Positions 33,192 through 42,956 of a stretch of 64,000 nt of DNA are shown here, in pieces (the first letter of the stretch is position 1; each line of letters begins with the position of its first letter). This DNA is from Actinoplanes sichuanensis (GTDB lineage: Bacteria > Actinomycetota > Actinomycetes > Mycobacteriales > Micromonosporaceae). The stretch is from assembly GCF_033097365.1 (NCBI RefSeq), contig NZ_AP028461.1, positions 7,068,001 to 7,132,000 on the forward strand. Direction: 5' to 3'. The position numbers and the translations under genes are program-made. The notes under the pieces were generated by a model, which searched no databases, was not told the DNA's origin, and saw nothing but the letters and a program-made list of their open reading frames with translations.

Positions 33192-35858
33192 TCAGTCGGT
33201 CACGGTGCCGTCGGCGAACGGCAACTCGACCGGCTCCCACACACCGGGCAGGAAGAGCAGCCCCTGGAACCGGACGTGCTCGGCGCCCTCGGCCTGGCCG
33301 TCGGCGACGGTCGGCACGGTGAAGTCGATCGAGGTGGTGCCCGGCGGGATCTCCAGGTACGGCTGGAGGTCCGTCGACGACAGCGGTCGCGACGGCTCCG
33401 GGTCCTGGCCGCTGTTCTCGCTGAACCACGCCGGGTCGACGTCGGTCGACGACAACTCGGGGCCGGTGGCGGGCGGCTGGGCCAGGAAGATCACGTACGT
33501 GTACTCGTCGACCGGCCCGGACAGCGACACCGTCCAGGTCAGCGGCGAGCCCTCGGTCACCGCACTGGACGGGGTGATCGTGACGTCCGGGGCGGGTTCG
33601 TCCTCCCGTACCACGACTCCGCCGTCGTAGTCGCCGACCACCGCGTTGCGGATCGCCTTCGCCGTCAGCGTGTACCGCCGGTCACCACCGTAGGTGGTGT
33701 TGCCGGGCACCGAGACCGGCACCCTGATCCGCGAGGTACCCGGCTTGACGTCGGCGACCCAGTTGGTGGTCGCGTAGGTGCGCGCGTCGGTGAGGAACAG
33801 CCGCACCTGGGCCGTCTTCGGCCCGCTCGACCGCACCTGCACGGTGTACTCGGCGGTCCCGGAGTCGCCCTCCTCGACGGTGATCTCGCCGACGTCGATC
33901 CGGTCGAGAGCCGACGCCCGTGGCGCCGGGGTGCCGGGTGACCAGCCCCAGGCGTCGATCAGCCAGGCCGGGCCGGCCCCACCCGAGGTGATGTCGAGAC
34001 CGGCCACCGAGCGGACGTGCGACGGCAGCGGCAGCCGCACCTCCTGCGCCCAGAACGACGCGGTGCCTTCGCTGCCGGGCACACCGGCCACGGTCGCGGT
34101 GCCCAACTCGGTGCGGCGGCCCCGTTCGTCGGTGACCGCGACGGTGAATCCGGTGGCGGGTGCGTTCGGCGGCACGATCAGCCGCAGCGCCAGCGCCCGC
34201 GAACCGGCCACCGGCAGCGCCTTCCTCGGCGTCAGCGTCGCGGTGCGGGCGCCGGTCAGTTCGACCGCGTAGCGGCCCGGCTCAGGCCATTGGAAACCCA
34301 CGAAATGCGGCGACCCACCCTCCAGGCAGAGCGTTTCCGGTTCGCCTCCCACCTGATCGCAGAGACGAGCATCGCGTACGGCCAGAGTCTCGTCCGGAAC
34401 CAGGGCGGCGGTCCGGTTCGCCCCGATCGCATGGCTCAGCACCCGGGCCGGACCGGCCGACGGCGCACGCACGCCGGTGCCGTCCAGCAGCGGGCGCGCC
34501 CGGTCGTCGCCGGCGACGAAGAGCCGGGCCGCGGTCGCGATGTAGGTCGCCCCGGCGGTCTGCTGCTGTTGCGGGGTGAGCCGGGCGGGGGCGACTCCGG
34601 GCGTACACAGTGGGTCGTCCTCGCCCTGGAAGTCGTCGAACGCCGGCCCGATCGCCTGCCCGGGCGTCCACTCGGTGTTGAAGTAGTTGTGGTTCGCACC
34701 GACCATGTAGAGCGCGCTGTGCAGCGCCCGCCCGGTGCTGACCCCGCGGGTCGCGTCGACGAACATCTGCCCCTGCAGGTCCGAGACGTCACCGTCGCAG
34801 CCGGGCAGGATCGTCGCCGACGGCACGTCGGGCTGCGGGTTGTGACCGAAGATGGTCGGCCCGATGAGCAGCAGACCGCGGATGTTCCAGCGGACCCGGC
34901 CCCGGTAGTCGTCGTTCGCGGGCGGGTTGAGGCTGTCCAGCGCGGCCCGGTTGACGCCCTCGCCACCGCGCGAGTGTCCCATCAGCAGCACCCGGGACAG
35001 GTCGGCCCGGGGTGCCGCCCGGACGATCGCGGGCGCCTTCGCCCGGCCGCCGCCGGACCAGTCGGCCCAGCGCGCGAGGTGCATGCGGACCAGCGACGAA
35101 CGGGCCTGCGCGCCACCGTCGGAGTCGGCGGTGTCCTGCGCGTTGATGCCGTTGGCCGAGATCGACACGGTGATGTAGCCCTGCGACGCGAGCAACCGCT
35201 GTGCCTCGAGGTAACCGCGGTGGCTGGGCACCGCCGCCGAACCGGTCGGGCACGGCCACTCGAGACTGATCGAGTCCGGGTCGTCGCCGGCGAAGCAGGT
35301 CCAGTGCCGGCCGTGCAGGAACACCGCCAGCGGCCGGTTGCCCGGAGCGCCCTTCGGCGCGACCACGACGGCCTGCATCTCGACCCGGGACGGGTAGGTC
35401 GAGAGTTGCACGCCGGGCAGGGTGTATTCGCCGGTCGTCGTCTGGTATGGCCCCTTGACCCCGGGGTCGACCGGGTTCGTCGCAAGCACCGGGGCGGTGG
35501 CCGGCGCGGCGGCGGTCAGGCTCCGCTTCGCCGCCGGGGCCGCCGCGTCGACCCGTTTGCCGCCGATCCGGACCTGCAGATCGGTCAGCCGGCCGGTCGC
35601 ACCGGCCGGCAGGGCGAACGTCCGCAGGTCGGCGCCGCCGGTGGCCCGGCCGAGCAACCGGTCACCCGACCAGAACTCGACCGCGGCGTCGCCCGGTGGG
35701 ATCGGTTGGTCGCTGGTCCAGGTCAGGGCGCGCTTGTCGAAGGACCAGCCGGACGGCAGTGCCCCCGGCGCCGGTCCGGGCGGATCCGCCGAGGCGGGCG
35801 CCGTCACTCCCCACAGCAGCGTGCTCGTCGCCACGGCGGCGACCAGAAATTTACGCAT
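33192..35858 (-). CDS. Secreted alpha/beta-hydrolase with Calx-beta-like tail
   Basis: 888 residues from the ATG at 35858. The signal peptide is MRKFLVAAVATSTLLWGVTA with cleavage near ASA-DPP. A beta-rich N-terminal part (~25-130) precedes the hydrolase: LAVFLHGRHWTCFAGDD, nucleophile elbow LLMGHSRGGEGVNRAALDSL and a later GANHNYFNTEW with the probable His. The C-terminal ~350 residues are beta sandwiches, including Calx-beta-like repeats (DVGEITVEEGDSGTAEYTV, TPSSAVTEGSPLTWTVSLSG). It is an exported esterase/lipase-like enzyme of unknown substrate. It was predicted upstream to 35885, but the shorter form begins directly with the signal peptide. Confidence 0.82.
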   Translation of the reverse strand: MRKFLVAAVATSTLLWGVTAPASADPPGPAPGALPSGWSFDKRALTWTSDQPIPPGDAAVEFWSGDRLLGRATGGADLRTFALPAGATGRLTDLQVRIGGKRVDAAAPAAKRSLTAAAPATAPVLATNPVDPGVKGPYQTTTGEYTLPGVQLSTYPSRVEMQAVVVAPKGAPGNRPLAVFLHGRHWTCFAGDDPDSISLEWPCPTGSAAVPSHRGYLEAQRLLASQGYITVSISANGINAQDTADSDGGAQARSSLVRMHLARWADWSGGGRAKAPAIVRAAPRADLSRVLLMGHSRGGEGVNRAALDSLNPPANDDYRGRVRWNIRGLLLIGPTIFGHNPQPDVPSATILPGCDGDVSDLQGQMFVDATRGVSTGRALHSALYMVGANHNYFNTEWTPGQAIGPAFDDFQGEDDPLCTPGVAPARLTPQQQQTAGATYIATAARLFVAGDDRARPLLDGTGVRAPSAGPARVLSHAIGANRTAALVPDETLAVRDARLCDQVGGEPETLCLEGGSPHFVGFQWPEPGRYAVELTGARTATLTPRKALPVAGSRALALRLIVPPNAPATGFTVAVTDERGRRTELGTATVAGVPGSEGTASFWAQEVRLPLPSHVRSVAGLDITSGGAGPAWLIDAWGWSPGTPAPRASALDRIDVGEITVEEGDSGTAEYTVQVRSSGPKTAQVRLFLTDARTYATTNWVADVKPGTSRIRVPVSVPGNTTYGGDRRYTLTAKAIRNAVVGDYDGGVVVREDEPAPDVTITPSSAVTEGSPLTWTVSLSGPVDEYTYVIFLAQPPATGPELSSTDVDPAWFSENSGQDPEPSRPLSSTDLQPYLEIPPGTTSIDFTVPTVADGQAEGAEHVRFQGLLFLPGVWEPVELPFADGTVTD

Positions 35859-35907
35859 GCCCTCCGTCTTAGTCGGTGCATGCAAATATTCCGATTGTTA
35901 AGGTCTG

Positions 35908-36873
35908 TCAGCCGGAGAACCGGGCCTTCCGGACCATCTTCCGGTACGCGGCGAGCGCCTCGGCGTCACTGTCCGGCCGGAAGTTCCGGGACGTGCCCTT
36001 CTGATTGTCGGTGTCGAACCAGACCACCGCGCCGATCGACGGGGTCGCGTCCACGTAGGCGGAGAGCTTGCGGATCCACGGCGCCTTGGTGTTGCGGCCG
36101 TGGTTGATCGCCGCGGTCTCGGCCAGCACGATCGGTTTGCGCTTACCGTAGGCCTCGACGATCGGGGTGAACAGCGTCCGCGGCGACTCCCTGGAGAAGT
36201 TGTAGCCGGAGACGCCGACCCAGTCGACGTACGCGTCACCCGGGTAGTAGTGCTGGAACCTGTTCCAGGAGACGTTCGGGCCGGAGTTCCAGTTCGGCGC
36301 CCACACCCAGGCCACGTTGGCGGCGCCCTCGTCCCGGAAGATCCGATGCATCCGCTGCCACGACTTGATGTACCCGGCCGGCTTCTTCCCGTTGTGCACG
36401 CCGTCCCAGTCGAACCAGTTGCCGTTCATCTCCCAGCCCCAGCGCAGCATGATCGGGCGCTGCATGCCGGCCAACCGGTTCGCCATCAGGGCGATATTGC
36501 GGTCCGACTTACCGCTGGTGATCCGCTTGTGGAAGGTGCCGTCCCAGGACACCATCAGCACCGCGCTCGACGGCACCTCGGGCTCGCTGACCGGCGCGTA
36601 CCCGGACCACGGGTAGTAACGGTGCACGATGCGCTGCTCGCGGCCCAGCTGCCTGCGGCGCAACGCGAGGCTCTCGGTCAGAGTCCTGCCGCGCAGCCGC
36701 AGGAACGAGCCGTGCATCGCCTTGCCCGCCCGGAACGGGACCGGGCCACCCGACCCTCGCGCCGCCTGGGCCGGCTGCGCCACGCCCGCGGTCAGGACGG
36801 CGGCCGGCACCGCCATCGTCATCAGGCTCAGCACCCGGCGACGGGCCAACCCACCACGCTGCTCGTCATCCAC
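35908..36873 (-). CDS. Tat-exported GH26-like glycoside hydrolase (beta-mannanase type)
   Basis: About 321 residues from GTG at 36873. The leader LARRRVLSLMTMAVPAAVLT has a twin-Arg motif and ends in AQAA. The mature part has the GH26 acid/base region MLRWGWEMNGNWFDWDG and the nucleophile strand KPIVLAETAAINHG, plus VAWVWAPNWNSGP and WVGVSGYNF typical of the clan A barrel. Family members hydrolyse mannan or related beta-glycans. An earlier in-frame start would add residues before the Tat motif. Together with the pectate lyase and the CBM6 protein it indicates plant-polysaccharide use. Confidence 0.85.
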   Translation of the reverse strand: MDDEQRGGLARRRVLSLMTMAVPAAVLTAGVAQPAQAARGSGGPVPFRAGKAMHGSFLRLRGRTLTESLALRRRQLGREQRIVHRYYPWSGYAPVSEPEVPSSAVLMVSWDGTFHKRITSGKSDRNIALMANRLAGMQRPIMLRWGWEMNGNWFDWDGVHNGKKPAGYIKSWQRMHRIFRDEGAANVAWVWAPNWNSGPNVSWNRFQHYYPGDAYVDWVGVSGYNFSRESPRTLFTPIVEAYGKRKPIVLAETAAINHGRNTKAPWIRKLSAYVDATPSIGAVVWFDTDNQKGTSRNFRPDSDAEALAAYRKMVRKARFSG

Positions 36874-37058
36874 GCGCCCAGCGTGCCCGGCCCGGTGCCC
36901 GGCGACCTCCATCACCGGGCCGATAAACCCCAACCAAACATACTTTTTCGTACGTCTACCGCGTTCGTGCCAGCTCCGGCGGGGACGCGATCGACGACCA
37001 CGGAATCGGGCACGGTATGCCTTGTCGATCAACCCTTTCCTCTTCGAACAGGAAACGC

Positions 37059-37691
37059 ATGCGAGTCCTCAAGACGGTCGTTCCCGGTCTGCTCCTGCTC
37101 ACCGCCCTGGCCGCCTGCGGGTCGTCAGGTGACTCCCCGTCCTCCTCCCCCACCCGGCCCGCACCCACGCCCACCGGGACCACCCCGGCCACCGGCGCGA
37201 CGGCCGCTCCGACGAAGAGCACCGGCGGGTCCGAGACCAGTGGGAAGTCGACGTGCCGGACCGAGGACGTCGGCGTCACCATCACCCTCCAGCCGAACGG
37301 GACCGCCACCACCCAGCGCGGGCTGGTCGCCGTCACCAACACGTCGAAGAAGGCCTGCACGGTGCACGGCTACCTGTTCCTCACCCTGGTGAACGCGGCC
37401 GACGAACCGGTCGACGTACCCGTGAAGACCGTCGAGGAGCCCGGCCCGCCGGTGGCCTTCGAGATCAAACCGGGCACCACCGCGTTCGCCGGGACCAAGT
37501 GGGCCGTCTGCGACAAGAGCGACTCGGACTGCGGCGTCGGCAACACGATCCGCTACAGCCTGGCCAAGGCCACGACCGGCCCGGCCGCGAAACTGGACGG
37601 CTTCCCGGCCGCCGAGAAGAGCGGCATCACCATGAAGTCCCTGGAGATCGGCAGCCTGCAGCCGGCCACCCAGGGGGTGGTCGCCTGGTGA
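37059..37691 (+). CDS. DUF4232-type secreted lipoprotein
   Basis: 210 residues from the ATG at 37059 (SD AGGAAA). The leader MRVLKTVVPGLLLLTALAAC is a signal peptide with lipobox LAAC. A Ser/Thr/Pro linker of ~45 residues follows, then a beta-sandwich with DVGVTITLQPNGTATTQRGL, VAVTNTSKKACTVHGYLFL and four Cys likely forming disulfides (CRTED, CTVHG, CDKSD, CGVG). This is the DUF4232 pattern common in actinomycete lipoproteins of unknown role. It is divergent from the GH26 gene. Confidence 0.85.
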   Translation: MRVLKTVVPGLLLLTALAACGSSGDSPSSSPTRPAPTPTGTTPATGATAAPTKSTGGSETSGKSTCRTEDVGVTITLQPNGTATTQRGLVAVTNTSKKACTVHGYLFLTLVNAADEPVDVPVKTVEEPGPPVAFEIKPGTTAFAGTKWAVCDKSDSDCGVGNTIRYSLAKATTGPAAKLDGFPAAEKSGITMKSLEIGSLQPATQGVVAW

Positions 37692-37709
37692 TCACCGGCC
37701 GGGGCCTCC

Positions 37710-37746
37710 GTGCACACCCGATCAAGCGCTCGTTTAGGGTGTGCAC
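37710..37746. promoter_or_regulatory. 10-bp perfect inverted repeat upstream of the CBM6 gene
   Basis: GTGCACACCC (37710-37719) and GGGTGTGCAC (37737-37746) are perfect complements separated by 17 bases. The stem could end the DUF4232 transcript (stop at 37691) or be an operator for the gene at 37794. No T-run follows; an A/T-richer CTTAAGTTTC lies 25 bp further on. Confidence 0.5.
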
Positions 37747-37793
37747 GTTCACGGGGCGATCGACGGTCATCTCTTAAGTTTCCGGGGAAATAG

Positions 37794-38642
37794 ATGGTGA
37801 ACAGGCATCGGGCGTGGCGTTCCGCCGGCAGCCCGGCCCTGGCGGCCGCACCATGGGTCGTCATCTTCAGCGGCATCGTCGCGCTCGCGGTCCTGCTCGC
37901 CGTGACCCTCTGGTCCGGCCTCAACCGTGACTCGTCCCGGTCCGGCACCGCCGGGACGAACAACGTGGCCGACCAGTTCCCGCCCCCGATGCCGGCGGTG
38001 TCGCTCTCCCCCGGCGCCCTGTCCTCGGCGCTTGCGCCGGGCTATCCGGCCACGGCGTACCCGCCGGGCTATCCGGGCTCTTCTCCGGGCTCTTCTCCAG
38101 GCCCTCCTCCCGGCGGCTCATCCACGGCCTTCTCCCCGGCACCCGGTCAGGGCAGCGACGCCCCGGCCCGGACCGGGACCATCAGCCCGACCACCCCGGC
38201 CCCGGCGGCCACGACGACGTCGGCCCGGACCGCCACCGTCGACGCATTCGCCGTCCAGCAGGCCGAATCCTTCAGCGCCCGCAGCGGAGGCACCGTCGTA
38301 GCGTGCGACGAGGGGGGCAAGGCGGTGACCGCCCTCGGAAACGGCGACTGGCTCCGCTACGACAACGTCGACTTCGGAACGACCCGGGCCGTCGACTTCC
38401 TGGCCCGGGCGGCATCCGGCGTGACCGGCGGAGGCAGCGGCCTGATCCAGATCCGCCTGGACAGCCCGTCGGCCACCCCGATCGGCGACTTCGCCCTGGA
38501 CAACACCGGCGGCTGGCAGTCCTGGCGCTCCGTACCGGGCAACGTGTCCGCCCCCACCGGCACCCACACCCTGTACTTGACGTTCCAGAGCGCCCAGCCC
38601 GCCGACTACGCGGCCCTGAACTGGTTCACCTTCCGCACCTGA
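37794..38642 (+). CDS. Membrane-anchored CBM6 carbohydrate-binding protein
   Basis: 282 residues. A TM/signal-anchor helix (WVVIFSGIVALAVLLAVTLW, ~21-41) is followed by a ~105-residue Pro/Ser/Gly-rich linker with repeated YPPGYPGSSPGSSPG, then a CBM6-like beta-sandwich: VQQAESFSARSGG, GDWLRYDNVDFG, QIRLDSPSATPIG, GGWQSWRSVPGNV and HTLYLTFQS, ending ALNWFTF. It has no catalytic domain. It probably presents a glycan-binding module on the cell surface. Confidence 0.85.
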   Translation: MVNRHRAWRSAGSPALAAAPWVVIFSGIVALAVLLAVTLWSGLNRDSSRSGTAGTNNVADQFPPPMPAVSLSPGALSSALAPGYPATAYPPGYPGSSPGSSPGPPPGGSSTAFSPAPGQGSDAPARTGTISPTTPAPAATTTSARTATVDAFAVQQAESFSARSGGTVVACDEGGKAVTALGNGDWLRYDNVDFGTTRAVDFLARAASGVTGGGSGLIQIRLDSPSATPIGDFALDNTGGWQSWRSVPGNVSAPTGTHTLYLTFQSAQPADYAALNWFTFRT

Positions 38643-38728
38643 CCCACCCCGTCCGGCGATCCTCCGGATCGGCCCGATCGGCTCACCGACCCTTCGCGAG
38701 GATGACGCTTGCCCGGTGGTCGTTGTGG

Positions 38729-39484
38729 TCACCTGGTGGCGAAGCGGCGCTGGCGGATTCGGTCGGCGCCCGCTGCTCCGGCCAGCTCCGGGCGGTGGCG
38801 GGGGTTGGCGTGGTAGTGCCGCAGCGTGCGGTAGACGATCACCGGGTCGTCCACCAGCCACACGCTGCGGATCGCGATCGGGGTGATGTCCGGCCGGGCC
38901 GGTGCTCCCGGTTTGAGGACGATCAGCGGCGCATCGTTCAGCTCACCGGCCACGACCGCGGCGACCTCGTCCCAGCCGAGGCGGCGGACGAAGCCGGGGC
39001 CGTGATGCTCGATCATGGCCGGTGTCAGCAGTAGGCCACCCCGGCCGCCGAAGATCAGGCGCAGCAGTCGCCAGCCGAAGAACGCGGCGGCGCCGAACGC
39101 CATCACCTCCACGACCACGGCCCCGCCCCGGGCGGCCAGGTCGGCGATCCAGCCGAGGAACAGCAGCGCCACGATCGTCATGATCATGAAGCTGGCCAGC
39201 CAGTAGTAGGTCCACACCGAGAACCGGAACGTCACCGCGCCGTCGAGCAGCGCCACCCGCGGCGCGGTCCGCCGCGGACGCCACCACAGGTGGGCGCCGA
39301 ATCCCACGAGATGCCCCAGGACGACGGTGCCGGCGGCGAAACCGATGACGCCCGGCACGTCGCGATTCACCACCGAGACGACCAGGAGGGCCGCGGCGGC
39401 GACGGTCGACACGGCCACCGACCAGAAGACGATCGTCATCCCCAGCCGCGGGCCGGTCCTCTGCCAGGGCGAATCCTCGTACAA
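38729..39484 (-). CDS. Four-TM membrane protein with PH-like C-terminal domain
   Basis: 251 residues from TTG at 39484, chosen because GGAGGAG lies seven bases upstream; the longer frame would enter the upstream gene. Helices: MTIVFWSVAVSTVAAAALLV, VIGFAAGTVVLGHLVGFG, TYYWLASFMIMTIVALLFLG and AVVVEVMAFGAAAFFGWRLL. The tail (LLLTPAMIEHHGPGFVRRLG, WDEVAAVV) resembles the PH-like domain of small actinobacterial membrane proteins. It follows the DUF4132 gene by 22 bp, so the two are likely co-transcribed. Function is unknown. Confidence 0.72.
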   Translation of the reverse strand: MYEDSPWQRTGPRLGMTIVFWSVAVSTVAAAALLVVSVVNRDVPGVIGFAAGTVVLGHLVGFGAHLWWRPRRTAPRVALLDGAVTFRFSVWTYYWLASFMIMTIVALLFLGWIADLAARGGAVVVEVMAFGAAAFFGWRLLRLIFGGRGGLLLTPAMIEHHGPGFVRRLGWDEVAAVVAGELNDAPLIVLKPGAPARPDITPIAIRSVWLVDDPVIVYRTLRHYHANPRHRPELAGAAGADRIRQRRFATR

Positions 39485-39506
39485 CGGCGTCTCCTCCGGA
39501 GAACGA

Positions 39507-41786
39507 TCAACGGCCGAGGGCGTACAGGTCGACGAGCAACTCCGACAATGCGGCCGGATCGCACGAGCCCAGGGTGGTACGCCGTACCGACTGCCAATGA
39601 TCCGACCAGGTGTCGTCCACCCAGATCTCGGTGATCCGCTGTTCACCCGCCGGGTTGAGGTAGGTCGACGTCGACACCCCCGGATCCAGTTCGACGAGCA
39701 GGGTCAGACCGCCGGGCAGGCTGCGCCGCATCTGGGTGTGGATGCTGTTCCCGGTCTCGTAACCGTTGCCGTACCACCTGCCGCGCAGCATCTCCTCGAT
39801 CGCGTCCGGCGACACCGGCCCGAACCCAGGCAGGCTGGTCGCCGCCTTCTGCTCCTCGGTGAGCACCACCGACGGCCGGTTGACCTGCGGGAACGGCTGC
39901 AGGATCTCGTAGTCGGCCAGCAGCTGCGCCCACTCGGGCAGTTCCGCACCCAACTCGGCCGGGTGCACGATCCCGAGCGGGGTGTCGCCGTCCACCGTCA
40001 CCGTCGAGTCGTGGACGTCGGCCAGGCTGCCGTCCTCGGCCACGCGCAGCGCCTGAACCAGGCGATCGCCCCCGTCGTAGGCGCCCCACAGCAGCCGCCG
40101 GGCGATCGGCCCCAGGATCGGGTGCGGCAGCAGCACCCCGGTCAGGTCCCGGGCCGGGCGCAGCCGATGCCGGTGCATCTCCCGTTCCAGCCGGGCCGTC
40201 TGCGCCACCGCGGTCGCCCGCAGATCCTTCTTGAACTGCAGGAACCACTGGTAGGCGCCCGGCTCGGCGTCCTTCACGCCGGGTTTCGGCGGCCGGGCCA
40301 GGATCCGCCCGTCGGGGGCGGTCACGTGCGGGGTCAGATGCTCGTCGACGACCACCGGGAACCGCCGTGACCCGTAGTCGACGACCAGCCCGGCATCCAG
40401 CCCGTGGGTGATCGCCAGCCGGTCCGCCAGTTGCGTCGGCGTCAAGCCGCGCCGGGCCGCCGCCTGCGTCAGATAGTCGAGGGCCCGGTCGTTCGTCGAA
40501 CCACCGGACATGTTCGCCTCGATCGCCAGCAGGTGCCGCAACGCCACATCGGAACCGACCGTGGCCAGCACCGCGTACCCGTCGATCGCCCGCGCGTAGC
40601 GGCTCTTCGCCGGCCATGACCTGATCAGCGGGCCGAGTTGCTCCATCGTGGTGTCGTCGCCGATGTGGGCCTGCGCGACGAGCACCCACGCGTCGGCGGC
40701 GGGCATGCCGTCGGTCAGCCACCGGTCCAGCAGCGTCCGCCCGAACGCGGTCAGACTCTCCTGGTCACAGCCTTTCAGCAACCGCTCGGCGTCGTCGTCG
40801 AGGGCGGCCACCAGCGGTTGCCGCGCCGCCGACGACTCGACCACCAGCGGCAGGCCGGGCCGGTCCGGATCGCCCGGTGGCGGCTCCGGCGGATCCGCCG
40901 GCCGCGATCTCGTCAGCGCCTCGGCCACCGCGGCGACCTCGTCCTCGGGCATCACCCCGCCGTCGGCCCGCCGCAACTCCGGCAGATCCCGGACCTTTTT
41001 AGACGGTACGCGGAAAGGCGCGCCCATTCCGGCCGACGAACCGCCGCCAGTCACGGCCGCATCACCGAGCCCCGGCAGCGTCGGGGACGGGAGGGGCCGG
41101 GGATCTTCGGGTGCGGTCACCGCCATGGCGGGCCCCAGGAGGGCAACGAGTGCGGCGAGAGCCTCGTGGCCGTACTCCCTCGTGGTTTTTTGAATCAACG
41201 GTGTGTGACCGGATGCGGTGAGCAAGCGGAGTGCGTCCTCCGCGTTCTGCCGGGTTTTGCCGGGGCGCCCGGTGGCGGCCGGGATCAGGGCGCGCGCGGC
41301 GGCCTCGGGATGGCGGGCCAGCCAGAGGCGCGCCCACAGCCGCGCCGACCCGAGGTGCCGCAACCAGCTCGCGGCCAGCGCGGCCGCCTCCTTGGCCCGC
41401 AACGGCAGGATCAGCAGGCCGAGCACGTCGGCGCTCTGGCCGGCCTCGCTGAGCACGAACGGCATCGCGTCCAGTCCGAACCGGGCGAGGGCCACCCGAC
41501 CCAGGTCGATCCGCTGCCGGTGGCGCAGCATCGGCGGGTCGGCGAGCAGGGCTCGGGCCGGGCCGTCCGGGCCCTTGGCGATCAGCCACGAGATCTGGGC
41601 GGGCGACAGGTCCGACATGCGGTTCGCGCTGGTCACCGCCATCGGCCAGTCGGGTTGCTGACGACCGTGGTCGAGCGCCGCAGCCCGGGCCGCCCATCGT
41701 TCGTGTTCGCCGTCGGCCCAGATCAGGGCCGGTGTGTCCGTGCAGACCAGCCCGTCCACCACGATCGGCTTGTTCCGGTTGCCCAT
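39507..41786 (-). CDS. DUF4132 domain protein
   Basis: 759 residues from the ATG at 41786 with SD GGGGAGG. The N-terminal half is helical and HEAT-like with Ala/Leu/Arg repeats. The C-terminal ~300 residues match DUF4132: LPHPILGPIARRLLWGAYDG, TVTVDGDTPLGIVHPAELGA, WAQLLADYEILQPFPQVNRP and a late RWYGNGYETGNSI. Proteins of this MolR-related group are large cytoplasmic proteins of unknown biochemistry, often found in strain-variable positions. A start at 41873 would add a Gly/Arg-rich piece without SD and is not used. Confidence 0.85.
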   Translation of the reverse strand: MGNRNKPIVVDGLVCTDTPALIWADGEHERWAARAAALDHGRQQPDWPMAVTSANRMSDLSPAQISWLIAKGPDGPARALLADPPMLRHRQRIDLGRVALARFGLDAMPFVLSEAGQSADVLGLLILPLRAKEAAALAASWLRHLGSARLWARLWLARHPEAAARALIPAATGRPGKTRQNAEDALRLLTASGHTPLIQKTTREYGHEALAALVALLGPAMAVTAPEDPRPLPSPTLPGLGDAAVTGGGSSAGMGAPFRVPSKKVRDLPELRRADGGVMPEDEVAAVAEALTRSRPADPPEPPPGDPDRPGLPLVVESSAARQPLVAALDDDAERLLKGCDQESLTAFGRTLLDRWLTDGMPAADAWVLVAQAHIGDDTTMEQLGPLIRSWPAKSRYARAIDGYAVLATVGSDVALRHLLAIEANMSGGSTNDRALDYLTQAAARRGLTPTQLADRLAITHGLDAGLVVDYGSRRFPVVVDEHLTPHVTAPDGRILARPPKPGVKDAEPGAYQWFLQFKKDLRATAVAQTARLEREMHRHRLRPARDLTGVLLPHPILGPIARRLLWGAYDGGDRLVQALRVAEDGSLADVHDSTVTVDGDTPLGIVHPAELGAELPEWAQLLADYEILQPFPQVNRPSVVLTEEQKAATSLPGFGPVSPDAIEEMLRGRWYGNGYETGNSIHTQMRRSLPGGLTLLVELDPGVSTSTYLNPAGEQRITEIWVDDTWSDHWQSVRRTTLGSCDPAALSELLVDLYALGR

Positions 41787-41894
41787 CGCCCCGCCTCCCC
41801 GTCGGTCCGCCAGACCGTATCGGAGCGGCACCGCCCGCCCCAACCGCGAATGCTTCGTCACGGTGAGTGACATTCCACTTGGTATCGTCGAACG

Positions 41895-42935
41895 GTGCAG
41901 AAGCGCGGAATGCGGGTGCTCATCCTCACGACGCTCGCCGTGCTCTGCCTGACCGCGGCCGTCGCGGCGGTCGCCCAGCGACTCGCCGTGCCCGCGTCCG
42001 CTCCCGCCTCGTCGGTCGCCGCCCCCACCGGGGAGCCGCCGGTCTCGGTGTCGGCCGGTCCGTCATCCCTACCGACCTCCGGGTCGGCCTCCGCCTCGGT
42101 GGCCGGGCCGCCGTCGGTGTCCGCCATGGATCGGCTCGCCGGGCCCGGCTCTCCGGCCGATCTCGACGTGATGAGCTTCAACCTGCGCTACGCAAGCCTG
42201 GACCGGCCGAACTCGTGGGCCGAGCGACGCCCGGTGACCCGCGCCCTCCTCACCGCCGAGCGCCCGGACCTGATCGGCACCCAGGAAGGCCTGGCCATCC
42301 AGCTGCGCGACATCGAGAGCGACCTGGGCGCCGACTACGACCGGATCGGCGTCGGCCGTGATCCGGGCGGCCTGAGCGAACACATGGAGATCTTCTACAA
42401 CCGGACCCGGCTGCACCTGCTCCGGTACAGCCATTTCTGGCTCTCCGAGACCCCCGACGTACCCGGCTCGACCAGCTGGAACTCCCATCGCGTCCGGATG
42501 GTCACCTGGGCGCTGTTCGAGGACCGGCAGACCGGCGGCCGCTTCTACGCGGTCAACACCCATCTGGACAACGTGAGCGAACCCGCCCGCCGCCACTCCG
42601 CCGAACTGATCATGAACCGGCTGGCCGCCTTCGCCCCGGTCCCGATCGTCCTGACCGGCGACTTCAACAGCCCGGCCGGCCCGGACAGCGAGGTCTACCG
42701 GCTGCTGACGGTGTCGGCGGCGCTGCACGACACCTGGGACACCCCACGACGGGGCCCAGCCTGGGGAACCATCCACAACTACGATCCGCTGATCCCGGAC
42801 GGCGAACGCGACGACTGGATCCTGACCACCCCGGACGTCAGTGCGCAGGCCGCCCTGATGAACCCCTACCAGGTCGCCGGCCAGTTCCCGAGTGACCACC
42901 TGCCGATCCAGGCCCGCCTCCGCCTGCCCACCTGA
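41895..42935 (+). CDS. Exported endonuclease/exonuclease/phosphatase (EEP) family protein
   Basis: 346 residues from GTG at 41895 (ATG at 41910 is an alternative). A hydrophobic N-terminus (RVLILTTLAVLCLTAAVAAV) is followed by a Ser/Ala/Pro linker to ~90. All EEP signatures are in order: DVMSFNLRYAS, DLIGTQE, AVNTHLDN, VLTGDFNSPAG, a late DDWIL and PSDHLPI. These metal-dependent phosphoesterases include DNase I-like nucleases and sphingomyelinase/inositol phosphatases; the shape without extra loops does not decide between them. It is likely secreted or anchored by the uncleaved N-terminal helix. Confidence 0.87.
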   Translation: MQKRGMRVLILTTLAVLCLTAAVAAVAQRLAVPASAPASSVAAPTGEPPVSVSAGPSSLPTSGSASASVAGPPSVSAMDRLAGPGSPADLDVMSFNLRYASLDRPNSWAERRPVTRALLTAERPDLIGTQEGLAIQLRDIESDLGADYDRIGVGRDPGGLSEHMEIFYNRTRLHLLRYSHFWLSETPDVPGSTSWNSHRVRMVTWALFEDRQTGGRFYAVNTHLDNVSEPARRHSAELIMNRLAAFAPVPIVLTGDFNSPAGPDSEVYRLLTVSAALHDTWDTPRRGPAWGTIHNYDPLIPDGERDDWILTTPDVSAQAALMNPYQVAGQFPSDHLPIQARLRLPT

Positions 42936-42956
42936 CCTTCGGTCGCCGGTGCGCGG

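Noticed and set aside
40638..41870. Long plus-strand ORF of about 410 codons opposite the DUF4132 gene
   Set aside because: Its composition is Arg/Gly/Pro-rich, as expected for the antisense of GC-rich codons, and it has no domain or SD. The minus-strand protein shows family motifs.
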